Assembly: GCA_002682825.1 (NCBI GenBank)
Contig: NOKP01000029.1
Span: 248,001-312,000, forward strand
Length of the DNA stretch: 64,000 nt
From: Neonectria sp. B-13
Lineage: Eukaryota; Ascomycota; Sordariomycetes; Hypocreales; Nectriaceae
Direction: 5' to 3'
Part shown: piece after piece, positions 1 through 12,147 of the stretch
Numbering within the stretch: the stretch's first letter is position 1
Layout of the letters: each line of letters begins with the position of its first letter
The notes under the pieces: model-generated
The model's database searches: none
What the model was told of the DNA's origin: nothing
The model's input: the letters and a program-made list of their open reading frames with translations, nothing else
Translations under genes and position numbers: made by a program

Positions 1-439
1 GCCTCACCCCACTGCTCTTTTCATGTGCTGTGAGTCGCACAAGTATACCCTGACTACCTCGAAAATGGTACATATGCACGAGCCTTGGAGATTATATTTC
101 GACCCTACATCGGACGTTCTCTGGTTCACTAGCGAGTGGAAAGACCACGTGGAGCATGAGAAATTCCCGCGGAACTCCCACGGCCAGTGAATTCGTTTCT
201 TTCGACAAGCAACATTCGATGGCGATACGTGGAGAGAAGTTGAGGTGCCGGATGGCCTGCGACACTTTAGAGATATTAACGAAGTTCAGTTGAAAGATGA
301 CGACAAGTGGTGGTTCATAGTCCAGATGATTGACCGAGAATATCGTCCATGGAAGCAGCTTTCACGTGTCAATTTGACATCAAAGGGAAACCCCTTTGCA
401 GAGAGAGAGGCACGTGCACCTTGCCGGAAACCCTTATAG
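1..439 (+). pseudogene. 2EXR-domain protein relic, 5' end outside the window
   Basis: One reading frame, open from base 2 to the stop at 437-439, encodes a 2EXR-like protein tail but is broken by an in-frame TGA at 188-190. Before the break are the family-like segments LFMCCESHKY and LYFDPTSDVLWF. After it come LRHFRDINEVQL and DDDKWWF in the same frame. 2EXR proteins are fungal proteins of unknown function, normally 200-400 aa. The single stop could be a C-to-T change or an unrecognised splice event. The N-terminus is cut by the window edge, so the gene may be active elsewhere in the population. The call rests on pattern resemblance only. Confidence 0.5.
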
Positions 440-2364
440 AGGGTGGCCTTTTCGGGGACCTGAGAAGACGTTGCATCTGATACGTTTATGTATCGTATGA
501 CTGAGTTGTTAGCATGACACCTTTACTTTCCATTGGGCACAGTTTTTGAAAGGGCTTCTCCCGGGCATGACCCTGCTCTCCATGTAGAGCCATTTATATC
601 TATGGAAGCTGTGTTAACGGCCTATATTTACTGGATAGCGTTCTGACGAGCCCTAATAGTCAATTCCTTTTCCCCTATCATTCTCTCAACGTGTAACGTC
701 TGTTTATTGAGGACATATCAGGACCCCTACTTCGGCGATGCCGGTCTGTCTGAAGTCAGACCCTTTGAGGTTTAGCTTGGTGTTAATAAGATAACCGTCT
801 ATCATTATCCACTATATGAGTTTATTCTGCTGCCTAAAAAAGTAGGTCTGCTGGTAACCCGGCGTTAGGGTGCGTTCCGCCGATCGGTGAGCCCATCAGT
901 AGAACGAATGCAACGACGTTGACAATTGGTAACAGACGCGGAGCCGCCGATGAGGCTGAATCGTGCCAATTGGGTTAAACGCCAACAGAACCGCTTTATT
1001 ATGGCGGAAAGACCCTTGAGTTGTCGAGAAACCAACCTTGACCCATATCGCAACGTTTCATGCAGGTCACCCTGCAGCCCCAGCTTCATCAAATGACCCT
1101 GGCACCGGTATCCCAGCTTTAGTCTACCCAGTAACTCACAACGATGTAAGTAGTGCGGCTGGAGAAACATCCAATGAGCCCCAAGCGCAGCACACATTCC
1201 CATCGGATTTTGTTCGGGGTGCTACTGTGTCCCACCTTGATGCTACAATCCCAGCTCGCCATGCGGTCAAATGAGGAGAACGAAGGAGTGATTGAAAGAC
1301 TAAATCGTATGCTTAAGCATTGGTATCACACAATTTGCGGGATTTTGAAGACCAGCGGAGGAGTTGAGCACATTCTTCTTTGCCATGGATGAAGCCGGGA
1401 CGGAATGAGAAAGTAACCATCCTCACTTTCAAGGCAGGGATATTCTAAGCTGACACAGAGCTTTCAAAGGATGATACTGAGCTTGATTATTCTGCTTCTT
1501 GTTTGCTGGAACGTGAAAGGTGAAACGACCGCGTCTTCCGGCTCAAGGTACTTCTCATTCGAGATCGACGACATCGACAACTGCAAAGGAAGCCATCAGG
1601 TTCTTCACTTCATGTGACGGTCCACTTACAGGCTCTAGCCTGCAGCTAAAGTGGAAATAAAGGGAACGAACAGACGCTTATGCCCGCTGCTGTGGGGTTG
1701 TGGAGCAGTTTTATTCTGCTGCCTGTTCAGCTCGTCATCCTTCAGCTCGGGATTCGAAGATTACAAGAGAACAATTTCTGTTTTTTTTGTGGGTTCTGCT
1801 ACGTCATGGAACTAGCTCCCGATCGTTTCGGCCGCTTATTGAGTAATGCGGCTGAAGCAGAAGAGCCTCTTCCAGATTTTGAAGTTTAGCGATACTTTCA
1901 ACGACACGAACAGGCTTGTGGACTACGTGTAAATATTCTTCAACCCCTGAGATGAGTGCTTCTGAGCGGATTGTTCCTCTGAACCCAGCTCTAAAATACC
2001 AAATGTCAGTCGCATTTCGCGGCAAACCGACAGCTTGGACGTCGTCTGCTCCGTAATGGCACCGCAGATCGGCCGGATAGAACGGCTCGCTCGATGCTCC
2101 ACCAACTCTCCCCAGTCCCCAGAGTCCCCACGACACCCCCGGAGTGGCCTGTCTGACGCAGTGACGCCTCCACGGAAACCGGGCGATGGCAAACGGGCGG
2201 TGATGTCAATGTGGAATTGTTAATTGATCGTCGAGTTTTCAAGACCGGCTCGGTGGAGTAACCCGGGCCGTTAAATAGCAACTGATGGCCCAGAGAAAGA
2301 GCCGCAGTCCTTGTTGATAAGAGCCTGCTGCAGATCATTTGCTTCTTCTCTGCGAACTGCAACC
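440..2364. other. Intergenic region, no supported gene
   Basis: About 1.9 kb with only short overlapping frames on both strands. None shows a recognisable domain or a splice pattern that joins them. The last ~100 bases form the 5' leader and promoter of the transporter that follows. No tRNA-like cloverleaf or repeat was recognised. Confidence 0.6.
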
Positions 2365-4341
2365 ATGCCAACTCACTTCTCAGAAGACCCTCCCCAGGTC
2401 ATCAATCAAGAGGACCTGGAAATTGCCAACGACAGGCTAGAAAACTCCGACGATGTCCCTTCGGGCAACGACGACTCCGCCGACGCAGTTGATGTCCGCG
2501 GAGGCGGCCTGGAGAAGATCGGAACCTACGACAAGTACGAAATCACTGAAGATGACTGCTACGAGGAGCTCGGCTTCAGCTTCCCGAAATGGAAGAAGTG
2601 GTACATCCTTACCGTCATCTTCTGGGTGCAGGTGTCGATGAACTTCAACACGTCGCTGTACTCCAACGCCATCCCGGGCATCTCGGAGGAGTTCGGCGTC
2701 AGCGCACAGGCGGCCCGCTGCGGCGCCATGATTTTCCTGGTGCTGTACGCCTTCGGCTGCGAACTCTGGGCGCCGTGGTCCGAGGAGTTTGGGCGTTGGC
2801 CCGTCCTGCAGCTCTCGCTGTTCCTCGTCAACGTCTGGCAGCTGCCCGTGGCGCTGGCTCCCAACTTCGCCACCGTCATGGTCGGTCGTGCTCTTGGCGG
2901 ATTGTCGTCTGCAGGTGGCTCTGTGACCCTCGGAATGATTGCGGATATGTGGGAGGCTGACAAGCAGCAATACGCCGTTGCGTATGTCGTCTTCTCTTCT
3001 GTTGGTGGCTCCGTGCTGGGTCCCATCATCGGCGGCTTCACGGAGGAGTATCTTCACTGGAGGTAAGTTCACCTGTCTTCAACTTTACAATTACATCGGC
3101 AGGTGCTAACCTAGTACTAGATGGTCCATTTGGATCCAGCTCATCCTCGGAGGCTTTGTACAGGCCGTTCACTTCTTCACTGTTCCCGAGACTCGCACCA
3201 CCATTATGATGAACCGCATCGCCAAGAGACGCAGAAAGGAGACCAACGCCAACGTCTGGGGCCCGGACGAGCTTGTTTCCTTCCGAGACCGCTTCTCCGC
3301 CAAGGAGATTCTGATCACTTGGACACGCCCTTTCAAGATGTTCCTTACCGAGCCTATCGTCCTGGTCCTGTCGCTTCTTTCCGGCTTCTCGGATGCCCTC
3401 ATCTTCATGTTCATCCAGTCTTTCGCCCTTGTCTACAAGCAGTGGGGCTTTACCACTATTCAGATTGGCCTGGCGTTTATTCCCATTGGTCTTGGATATC
3501 TGTTGGCTTGGCTTGCGTTCATCCCCGCCATCAGACGGAACATCAAAGAGCGTGAAGCAAAGCCGAATGACGAACGAGCGCAGTACGAGTCACGATTGTG
3601 GTTCCTCTTATACACGGCCCCTTGTCTTCCCATCGGATTAATTGGTTTTGCCTGGACTATCCAAGGACCACCTGTTCACTGGATTGGTTCCATGATATTT
3701 GCTGGTATTGTTGGAATTGCCAACTATGCCATTTACATGGCCACCATTGACTACATGATTTGTGCTTGTAAGCTACTCCTCCATCCTTTACCTATCAAGC
3801 CTCTTTCTAACCAAAGCTAGATGGCCCCTACTCGGCTTCGGCCACTGGCGGCAACGGATGGGCTCGAGATTTCCTAGCAGGTGTTCTCACTGTGCCTGCG
3901 ACGCCCTTCTTCCAGAACATTGGAAAGGATAGCGGCAAAAACTTGGAATACGCCTCGACGATTCTGTTTTGCATCTCGTTTGTGCTAGTCATTGCAGTCT
4001 ACGCCATCTACTTCAAGGGACCCGCGCTGCGCCATCGCTCGCCGTTTGCGCAGAAGCTGGCCGACGCCCGGACTGAGCTCCAGAACGAAGGACACCGCGG
4101 CACCATCGCGAATGACAGACGAGGCAGTGAGTTTTCTCCCCGTGGATGAGTGATGATGAATGCTAATTGATATGTAGGCTCTACTGCAACGCCAACGTCC
4201 GATGTGACGCAGCGACCTGGACACAGCCGCACCTACAGCCAGCAACAACGCTTCTTCGGTGAGAGCCGTGTTACTCCCAAGGGAACTCCGAGAGGGACGC
4301 CGTCGGCGAGTCGTGCAAACAGCTTCGTGGCTAGGAGATGA
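2365..4341 (+). CDS. MFS transporter, DHA1 drug/polyamine type
   Basis: Twelve-helix proton antiporter of the plasma membrane, of the DHA1 group that includes polyamine and multidrug exporters. Joining 2365-3062, 3121-3767, 3821-4126 and 4178-4341 gives 604 aa. All introns are GT-AG and 51-58 nt. The N-terminal 75 residues are acidic and cytosolic. The first helix begins near WYILTVIFWVQ. A glycine-rich helix reads GGLSSAGGSVTLGMIADMW, and the central loop is basic (RIAKRRRKE), as usual in this group. The C-terminal 60 residues are Ser/Thr/Arg-rich and probably cytosolic. I chose the ATG at 2365 (context aaccATG); an upstream in-frame ATG at 2311 would add 18 residues. The substrate cannot be read from the sequence. 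Confidence 0.85.
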
Positions 4342-5046
4342 GAGGTTGGAACACTGTATGATAATGAAGTTGTCAATGTCAAAGAAGCCTGATTATGTAG
4401 CACATGTCGCATATACGTCGATTGACTAAATTACAATACCACTGTTCATCTATATCTTGATGACTTCCAATATCTTGACATGAAATTTACTCTGCCTACC
4501 TCCTTACTGCCTTCAAGCTTGATAACCTTTTTTGTTTGAATAAATACTCTGAACCCGCAATGAAACAACTGGCTAAGGTAACTAACAATCATATAATTAT
4601 TGAACAGTTCCACTTTGGTATTTCGTCTCCTCAACTTTCTCCATGTCTCAAAATACAGTTCTTTTGTTAGTTACGGTTAAGGTTTAGCTGTTAGCTAGGC
4701 CATTGAATTGACTGGGATCTTAAACGGCCCACATGGAGTATGGACGGTGGCCAAGATTGACGGAAAGGACCGATAGCATGACGTCACCACTGTCTTTGTT
4801 GATGATGGGCGAGATAGACTAAAATTCGAAACCCCTGGCGCTCGCAGATCGCTAGAAATGCCGTGTCAAATCGGGGCAATTTTTCTCGTTCTGTGCTTGT
4901 CCTACCCACGTGGTTGCTTCCGCTCAACCGCCTCTAGAACCTTGGCAAAGAAGCTTCACATTCATGAACAGTCGTTGGAGTCTGGAGAAGTAATTGCTCA
5001 TCAAGAGTCAGACGAGATCAGGTATTCTGTTGTTGGATTATCATTC
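4342..5046. other. Intergenic region between convergent genes
   Basis: AT-rich 3' flanks of two convergent genes. A small plus-strand frame at 4858-5100 overlaps the coding end of the next gene antisense and has no family features. I see nothing else. Confidence 0.6.
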
Positions 5047-6205
5047 TCAACACGAAATTTTATCAAACTTAGCGACCAACTCATTAATGGGCGCCTCTGA
5101 CAACAATCTCGCCAGTCGCTCGTCCAACCACCGCACATCGTCCATGTTGCCCGGCGGCCCTCCAGCCCAATGCCCCCATATCGAAGGATATACTTCCAGC
5201 TCTCCAATGCCTGGGCTCATGCAAGAAACCTCATATGCCGAATCCTCAGGTCTGTTTGCTGTTAGTATTTATTCAACCACAGCATGGAAAAGCTTACGGG
5301 AAATATAGATCTGTTTTGGATGGAAGCACCAAAGTCTTTGCTTTGATACTTGCCAGGGCTTTCTCAAAGTTACCGTTGTACGGCTCCTGCTTGCTGACGT
5401 CTCCGCTCTGCCATGTGTGAAGCATGACAAGCAGGTTTTCGGGGTCTTTGCTGAGCGCCCAATCTTCCCAGAACTTCACCATGAATTCTTCCAGATCACT
5501 GGCTCCGTAGTGCTTCTTGAACAGTTCTTCGCGGTAAAACGCCTGCGAGAAGCCCCAGCCAGCGTAGCCGCGACCGAAAGCTTTCAATCCGATCTTCTTC
5601 TCACCATCCGACCAGGTCCGGTTCTCCTGGCCAGACGTTTCAACGCGGCCGTTGGAGCTTCCGGCCGAAGCAACTCCCTTCGCGGCTAGGAGCGCTGACT
5701 TGACGCCTTCAAGAAACACTTGGTTGTGGAGAGACGTCTTGGCCGAACCGCAGAAGGGAACGCAGATGTCCATGAAATCGGGATACTGCGTCGCCCACTG
5801 GAACGACTGCCCGGCCCCCATGGACCATCCAGTCACGGCTCGGAGATGCTTAACACCCAGCTCTTGGAGAAGCAGGTGCTGAGCTCGTACGTTGTCGAAA
5901 AACGAGACATTGGGAAACGGGCTGATGTCGGAATTTGAAGGGCTAATGGACTGGCCATTTCCGAACAGCGCAGGGACGACGATGAAGTATTTCTTGGGAC
6001 TCAGTGATTTATCCTCGCCAATGAGCCACTCGTTGTCGGAGATGGCGCCGGAGAACCATGTCGGATATAGGACCGCCGGGAATGACGGATCGCCGAAGGT
6101 CTTGTAGGCGATCCAGGCTCCAGGGAGCTTTCCACCGCTCTGGAGTTTAAAGTCCCCGACTGCGAATGTTTTGACTCCGTCCATCTTTGAAGGTGTACAA
6201 GGCAA
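5047..6205 (-). CDS. Alpha/beta hydrolase of the homoserine O-acetyltransferase family
   Basis: Exons 6205-5298 and 5251-5047 join across a 46-nt intron (branch site TACTAAC) to give 370 aa. The nucleophile elbow is GWSMGAGQSF, close to the GGSMGG elbow of homoserine acetyltransferases. The acid residue lies in LPSKTDLYFP just before the intron, and the histidine is in SIWGHWAGGPPG in exon 2. The fold and triad are therefore complete. Family members either acetylate homoserine or related hydroxyls with acetyl-CoA, or have drifted to esterase function. The changed elbow makes a true methionine-pathway role uncertain. Start may be the first Met or the second, at residue 8. It is divergent from the formamidase gene 607 bp away. 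Confidence 0.8.
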
Positions 6206-6812
6206 AATGAAAACCTATTCGAGTTGCTTGTCGCTTTGTTTGCGTGGTGTTCAGAAGTGAGACACCCCCGCACTCTCGGGCCCTCGGGCTTTGATCAGGT
6301 GCCAGCTTGCATCTCCCGTGTTAAGCCGTTGATGCTAATGCAAGCCGCACAAAGTATGAAGCATTCTGTTTGTCAAAATTAGGCCGGCTATTGGAGGAAC
6401 GACGCGGCTCTCGTGCGGGTTCGCTGCAACAAGAGTTCCCGTATCTGAAGCGGAGGGTGTAGAGCACCAACAATACTGGCGGGGATGACGATCAACTGCC
6501 TAATCAGGGCATACTTCCCCTTCCGATAAGGGTGTCGTATTCTTAGATCTGACATTCCACACGTGCAGTGCAGACCTCTGTTGAGCCGACAACGAAGCAT
6601 GCGTCATGCACAGATTGTGATACGCAGGCGGGGTATCCGTAGACTATCTCTAATCAGGTACTGCAATGCCCCCCAGCTTCTCGCTTGGCCTTGTAGAAGC
6701 TCTACTCATCTCACAGCAATCACCAAATCACAAAGTGAGTACGCCGGCTCCTCCACTTTGATCAACTCGGATTGACGAACTAGATAAATCGGCAGATATC
6801 TAACAAGACAAT
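6206..6812. promoter_or_regulatory. Shared upstream region of the hydrolase and formamidase genes
   Basis: A 607-bp divergent intergenic region that must hold both promoters. No coding segment is supported and no operator was recognised with confidence. Confidence 0.5.
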
Positions 6813-8389
6813 ATGCCTGGCAAAGTTCGAACTGCTTTGAGCGTTGACCTCGACCGCCCTGCTGAGGACCAACCCTATCTTCACGTAAGCCTATGGCCAT
6901 GTGGAAGAGATCAATGTGGATTGTAAAGAGAAGGCTAATATTTTCCTAGAATCGATGGCACCCTGATGGTAAGCTTGAATCATTAGTAAATGGTCAAGAC
7001 AGCTACTGATACGTTGCACGGCGCAGTCCCGTTCTGTGGCACCATCCAAGACGGCGAGACCGTCAAAATAGAATGTCTCGACTGGACCGGTGGCCAGATC
7101 CAAAACAACGATTCCGCGGATGATGTCTTGACAGTAGATTTGAGCCGCATCCACTACCTTTCAGGCCCATTTGAGATCACGGGCGCAGAGCCCGGCGATG
7201 TGCTCTGCGTTGAGATCCACGACGTCCAGCCCTTCGAGGACCATCCTTGGGGATTCACGGGCGTCTTCCACAAAGACAACGGCGGAGGTTTCTTGGACGA
7301 GATCTACCCCAACGCGTACTTGCGAGCCCAACTCCGAAATGAGGTGCGCTGCTAATATCTCAACAGTGCAAAGGCCATCTGGGACTTTGAGGGCATTCAC
7401 TGCACGTCCAGACACATTCCGGGTGTCAAGTTCGCCGGACTGATCCACCCGGGAATCCTGGGCTGTGCTCCCTCAGCCGAGATTCTCACCGAGTGGAATC
7501 GCCGCGAGGCCGAGCTGATCAGTACCACCACTCTCACTCGAACTGTTGCAAACCCGCCTCTGGAGAAGAATGTTCATGCTGGCGCAGCGGATGCGGCCGC
7601 CAAAAGCAAGGTCGCTAAAGAAGGCGCCCGAACGATTCCCGGGAGGCCGGAGCACGGCGGCAACTGCGATATCAAGAATCTGTCGCGCGGTAGCAAGGTG
7701 TACCTGCCAGTACACGTACCTGGTGCCAAGTTCAGTGTCGGAGACCTGCACTTCTCTCGTAAGTCTTGAGGTCTTGTCGATGAAGCGTTGCTGATCAGAG
7801 AAAAGAGGGCGACGGAGAGATCTCCTTCTGCGGTGCGATTGAAATGGCTGGCATTATCACCGTGAACTGCAGAGTCATCAAGGGAGGACAGAAGCAGATG
7901 GGAATGATCAATGGAAAATCCCCCATCTACATCCCAGGCCCTGTACAGCCTCAATTTGGTCCTGGCAGGATGCTCTATTTCGAGGTAAGCCTTTTGCGTA
8001 AGTGAATGTTCCTAGCGGAGAGGTGTTGACTTTACGATCTCAGGGCTTTTCCGTCGATGAACACGGCAAACAGCATTACTTGGACACCACAATTGCATAC
8101 CGCCAGAGCTGCCTTCGTGTCATTGAATATCTTCGACGGTATGGGTATGATGACTACCAGATCTATCTGCTGTTGAGCGCTGCACCGGTCGAGGGCCATA
8201 TCGCTGGAATTGTTGATGTAAGTGCGGTCTTCCCAGAAACATGAACTATGAGCTGAGAATTGTGTCTAGATTCCTAATGCTTGCACAACCATCGGGTTGC
8301 CAATGGATATTTTCGACTTTGACATACGACCCGAAGCACCCGCGACAAAGTCCGAGAGGGGGAAGTGTCTGATTTCTGTAAAGAAATAG
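6813..8389 (+). CDS. fmdS: Formamidase (FmdA/AmdA acetamidase family)
   Basis: Hydrolyses formamide to formate and ammonia in the cytosol, releasing nitrogen. Seven exons (6813-6884, 6950-6968, 7027-7315, 7367-7758, 7806-7984, 8044-8217, 8270-8389) give 414 aa, the usual family length. Exon 2 is only 19 nt (NRWHPD). Family segments in order are NRWHPD, VKIECLDWTGGQI, GPFEITGAEPGDVL, DVQPFEDHPWGFTG, HPGILGCAPS, EHGGNCDIKNLSRGSKVYLP, FCGAIEMAGI and IYLLLSAAPVEGHIAGIVD. The acceptor at 7805 was chosen over nearer AGs because only it keeps QGDGEISF in frame. By analogy with Aspergillus fmdS, AreA-type nitrogen control is likely, but no site was verified here. Confidence 0.93.
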
Positions 8390-8840
8390 CAGGCCTTGAG
8401 CCGAAGTTGACGTCATTTAAGTGCATTGTAACTACGTAGTTGCAGCAAACAATCTGCTTTCTGGTCTCAAGAGCACATCTGTCCAGGTCGTAAATGAAAT
8501 GCATAATAGGATTCTTTTGCAAGGTAGCGTGGTGGCAAAATGAAGTCAAGTGAACAACTTATGATTTCAATTATGCCAAGGATGTAGCTTAACTGGCTAT
8601 CAATGACTAGGCAGTCTCGCCTCGACACCTCGGCGTGTTTCAATTCTTGCCGTGATGCCTCCTTCTTTTGCCTCAATTCCGTTGTCGCAAGTTCCTCGGA
8701 GTTTAAACCCTCGGCAATTATGACGTCTTCGCCGATCATTGGGCCGATGACAACCGCCAGAACCGATATCGCGGTTCAACCAAACTTGGGAATCTAACTC
8801 TCCATCCACCCTCCTCCAACGACAGATACGAATCACCACC
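8390..8840. other. Intergenic region
   Basis: 450 bp holding the formamidase 3' flank and the upstream region of the next gene. A small frame at 8603-8797 has no domain and is not supported. Confidence 0.5.
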
Positions 8841-9895
8841 ATGGCCCCGTTAATAGGATTCTCACAAACGATGCGCCGTGCAGTGCCGAGCGCTCTGTCG
8901 CGGGCTTCAATCGCCCCCTATGCGACGGGGGCGACCCGTCAATTCCACGCGACGCGCCCCGCCCAGAAGAGCCACAACCCCCGTTGGTTATCGGACGTCA
9001 AGGATCGTCTTAAACGATGCCAAGAGCTTGATATTCCGCCGCAGCAAGTCAAAAAGGCGAAAGAACTATTCACTTATGTTCAAAGCCATTGGATGGAGCT
9101 GCTAGCCGGGGAGGAAGGATTCCTGACGGCCAAGGAATGGAGAGGCCTTGATAAGCACGAGGTCGCTTGGGGTGACATGGTAAGTCCCCTGGCCTTTGGA
9201 AATCGATAGTCCATGTAGGCTGATGATCGGCCTCGTTCGAATAACAGGATAGCATGGTGAGTACTCCAAGATATCCCTGGCCATGAACAAGCACTGACAT
9301 CATCCGCAGGGTAATGAATACTGTCCCCTATCTCTTACATCTGGTCTAATCGGTAGTAGGACACGTGAACAACGTCATGTACAACAAATATGCCGAGGCC
9401 GCGCGAGTCAACTGGCTGCGCAGCTTTGCAGCAACATCAAACCCAGAGCACCGACAGGAATGGGTTGAGCTGATGACGCCTCGTAGCGTGGGGCTCATCC
9501 TTCGAAGCATCAGGACCGATTACAAATTAGTGAGTGGCGAGGCTGAACATCAATTGCATGAATTGAAGTGTGTGCCTAACAAGTCTCAGCCGATGGATTT
9601 CCCAGATCAAACTACCGTACTCCACAAGCTCGTTTCCGCACCTAATTACGACTCGGACCACGTTTTGCTTGAAGCTGTCATTCTGTCTGAACGACATCAA
9701 AGACCTGCGGCGAGATGCTTCGAGGATATTGTTGTTTTTGACTACCGGGCTGCGAAGAAGACGCCATTGCGGGGGTTCATGGTCGACGAACTTCGGAAGA
9801 CATTCCAAAAGCAGGAGACCAGCAGAAAAGAGTGTGAAGATAAGATCGAGAGTCTCATCAAAGCTGTTGGGGAAATAGAGGCCTCGGCTGTTTAG
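8841..9895 (+). CDS. Hotdog-fold thioesterase-like protein, probably mitochondrial
   Basis: Acyl-CoA thioesterase-like (4HBT/YbgC-related) protein of 274 aa. Exons are 8841-9179, 9248-9256 (9 nt, D-S-M), a single base at 9310, 9360-9529 and 9590-9895. The 60-nt intron 9530-9589 (GTGAGT..CTCAG) has a length divisible by three, so it looks open if unspliced. The N-terminus is rich in Arg/Ser/Ala with RRAVPSALSRAS and RQFHATRP, typical of a mitochondrial presequence. The hotdog core carries DSMGHVNNVMYNKYAEAARVNW, the conserved helix and active-site loop. The two micro-exons are needed to keep this motif. Substrate unknown. It ends 149 bp from a convergent transporter gene. Confidence 0.82.
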
Positions 9896-10044
9896 ATGTT
9901 GATCAAGGTAGGTTCACACTGGCCAGAAAGCGGCGCCGCAAAGGATAGCCTACGAGTAATATGACCCGAACCGGATACTTGAATGGGGTAGTTAATTAGA
10001 ATATGTGCCTTGCACACGGAGCCCCCTCCGAACTAGGCACGATG

Positions 10045-11704
10045 CTATAGGTTGTATCTAAAGGACTTATTCTCGCCGTCCGTCATGTCCTCCAACCCGT
10101 GGCTGATCTCTGGTGACCCATAAAGCCTGTCGCGGGCATTATTTTCTCGGGCAAGCATAAAGCGGAGGCCAAGAGCGACAAAGACACACACAGCGAAGCA
10201 AATCATGATGCCGATGAAACTTTGATCATATCGGGGGGCGTACTTGCTATAGCTCAGTCGTTAGTAAATGGTAAAGGCTACTGAGATGAATGCTGGACTT
10301 ACGCATTGAACATAAGCGGTCCTACAATGTTACCAAGTGAGTAGCCGATGAAGGTGCCGGCAGCGTAAACAGATTTCTTGGTGTGGCCTGCGACATTGGA
10401 CGTACCCAGCCCGATACACTGCACCCATGCAGAAGAGAAGAAGCTGATTAGGTAGAAGCCGACAATCCGTCCACCTCTCATGGAATCAGGGAGCTGCCAG
10501 CTAGAAAGAGGTGAGTATGCGTCAAGTAGCTTCTAGCATGGAGAAGTGCTTACAGTAATGCGCACCCAAGAATCACAGGTGCACACGCGCCAACAACAAC
10601 GTACAGTCGTGAGTTCGGAACGGTCCTGCCGATGTACCCAGACCCTAGAACGCAGATAAAAGCCATTGCTCCGATGGGAAGGTTAAGCAATAGGGATGTA
10701 AATGTGTCGAAGCCCATGTCGTTGAACACGATGCTACCAAACGTAGTCACAGCACCGGAGCCAGTGCAGGATACGATGGAAAGAATCATAATCCCCCAGA
10801 TCTGGTAGTCCATCAGGGCTTCCTTGAACTGGTAGGACTTGAACTCTTTGTTCTCAGACCCGGCATTGTTTCCGCGGACTCTTTCGAGGAGGAGCCGACG
10901 CTCGGCATCAGTGAAGCCACGCGCATTTTGAGGGCTGTCGGGGAACAGCCACCATAACGCGATGCCCCAAAAGAGAGTTGCGATGCCGGCGATTATGTAC
11001 ATGTACTGCCATGGCTGCATTGACCCGCCGGAGATGTGCCCGAGCCCGTAGTTGATCAGGGGGCTCACGAGCAAGGAGCCTCCGCTGAATGAGTACCACC
11101 AGCTGGAACGCATCACTTGCTCAGAGTGGGTGTACCAGAGGCCCACGACCAGCATGAAGATAGGAGATACTCCGGCCTCGATGAGTCCAAGGGCGAATCG
11201 GTTGACGAGGAGTCCGGCGTAGGAGGTGCAGGCCGGCGTGCAGAGTATGACGATGGACCAACAGATGCAAATAATCGTGCATACAATCCTGGTCGGGAAC
11301 CGCTGGGCGAGGAAGGCGATGGGGTAGGTCCCAGCTATGTAGCCGAAATAGAAGATGAGTGACACCCAGGAATATTTTAGACCGTCTGTGAGGTCTAGGT
11401 CGTCTCTGAGGCCGAAGATGGCCGCTTGGCTGAGGATTGCCTTGTCATAGTACTGTAGCGCGTATGTGAAGCAAAGCTTTGGCAAATTAGAGTCAATGAC
11501 TACCAGGTTGGAGGATCAATAACATGGACTCACCACGGGCATCAATCGCATGTCAATCTTCCGTAGAAGACGCTTGTTGGTTGCTTCATCGAGCTCCAGA
11601 ACCTCACCACTTAGCTGGGACCTGGGATAGTCCTGGCCCTCAACATGTGGCTTGTCTTCCAGAGTGCCGGCGGAGTTCGCCTTCTCAGGATGCTCTACAG
11701 ACAT
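10045..11704 (-). CDS. MFS transporter, anion:cation symporter (allantoate permease-like) family
   Basis: Proton-coupled uptake carrier of the ACS/Dal5-like group, which imports carboxylates, ureides and vitamins. Exons 11704-11534, 11476-10554, 10500-10303 and 10246-10045 give 497 aa. All introns are GT-AG and 53-57 nt. The N-terminus ends in LRKIDMRLMPV, followed by LCFTYALQYYDKAILSQAAI, the typical first helix of this family. Later segments are FALGLIEAGVSPIF and WGIALWWLFPDSP. An upstream in-frame ATG at 11731 would add nine residues. Divergent from the D-lactate dehydrogenase gene, so the carrier may feed it a hydroxy acid; that pairing is inference. Confidence 0.85.
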
Positions 11705-12147
11705 GGCAGAGAGCTTGATCGGAGTAAACAAAACAGGTTCAAGAGAATGAAGAGATGATGTGATGACTCCGATCTAGAAGGACACCGGACATTGCTTGGG
11801 TTTTAAACATCCGAATTTGCATTTGCCCCAGACAATTACCCCGGATTCCCCACCGTTCGACGAAGCAGCCGACGGTAAATTGCGACGAGGGACCCAATCA
11901 TCAGGCCATGGAGTCCCGTCGGAGGGAGAAAAGTGACGATCCGGTGCACCGAGACCGGCCAGCATCTCCACAAATATCCGATCCGACAGGATTCCGACAC
12001 TAGACAGCTTTGGGAATATCCGATGGAGGCGTTGCCGCTTCTGAACAGCGTCCAGCAGGCTGAAGTATCCTCCAACAAATACCACACACCATTGGGCTTT
12101 TCTCGACACCATCTCATCTTTGATTAATAGTAAATGGACTCGTGACG
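11705..12147. promoter_or_regulatory. Divergent promoter region, ACS transporter / D-lactate dehydrogenase
   Basis: 443 bp between two divergent starts. Short frames on both strands show no domain. No specific site recognised. Confidence 0.5.

Noticed and set aside
2437..3072. 211-codon minus-strand frame
   Set aside because: Antisense shadow of the DHA1 transporter first exon.
4858..5100. Small plus-strand frame with a hydrophobic start
   Set aside because: Overlaps the second exon of the hydrolase on the other strand, which carries its catalytic histidine; no family features.
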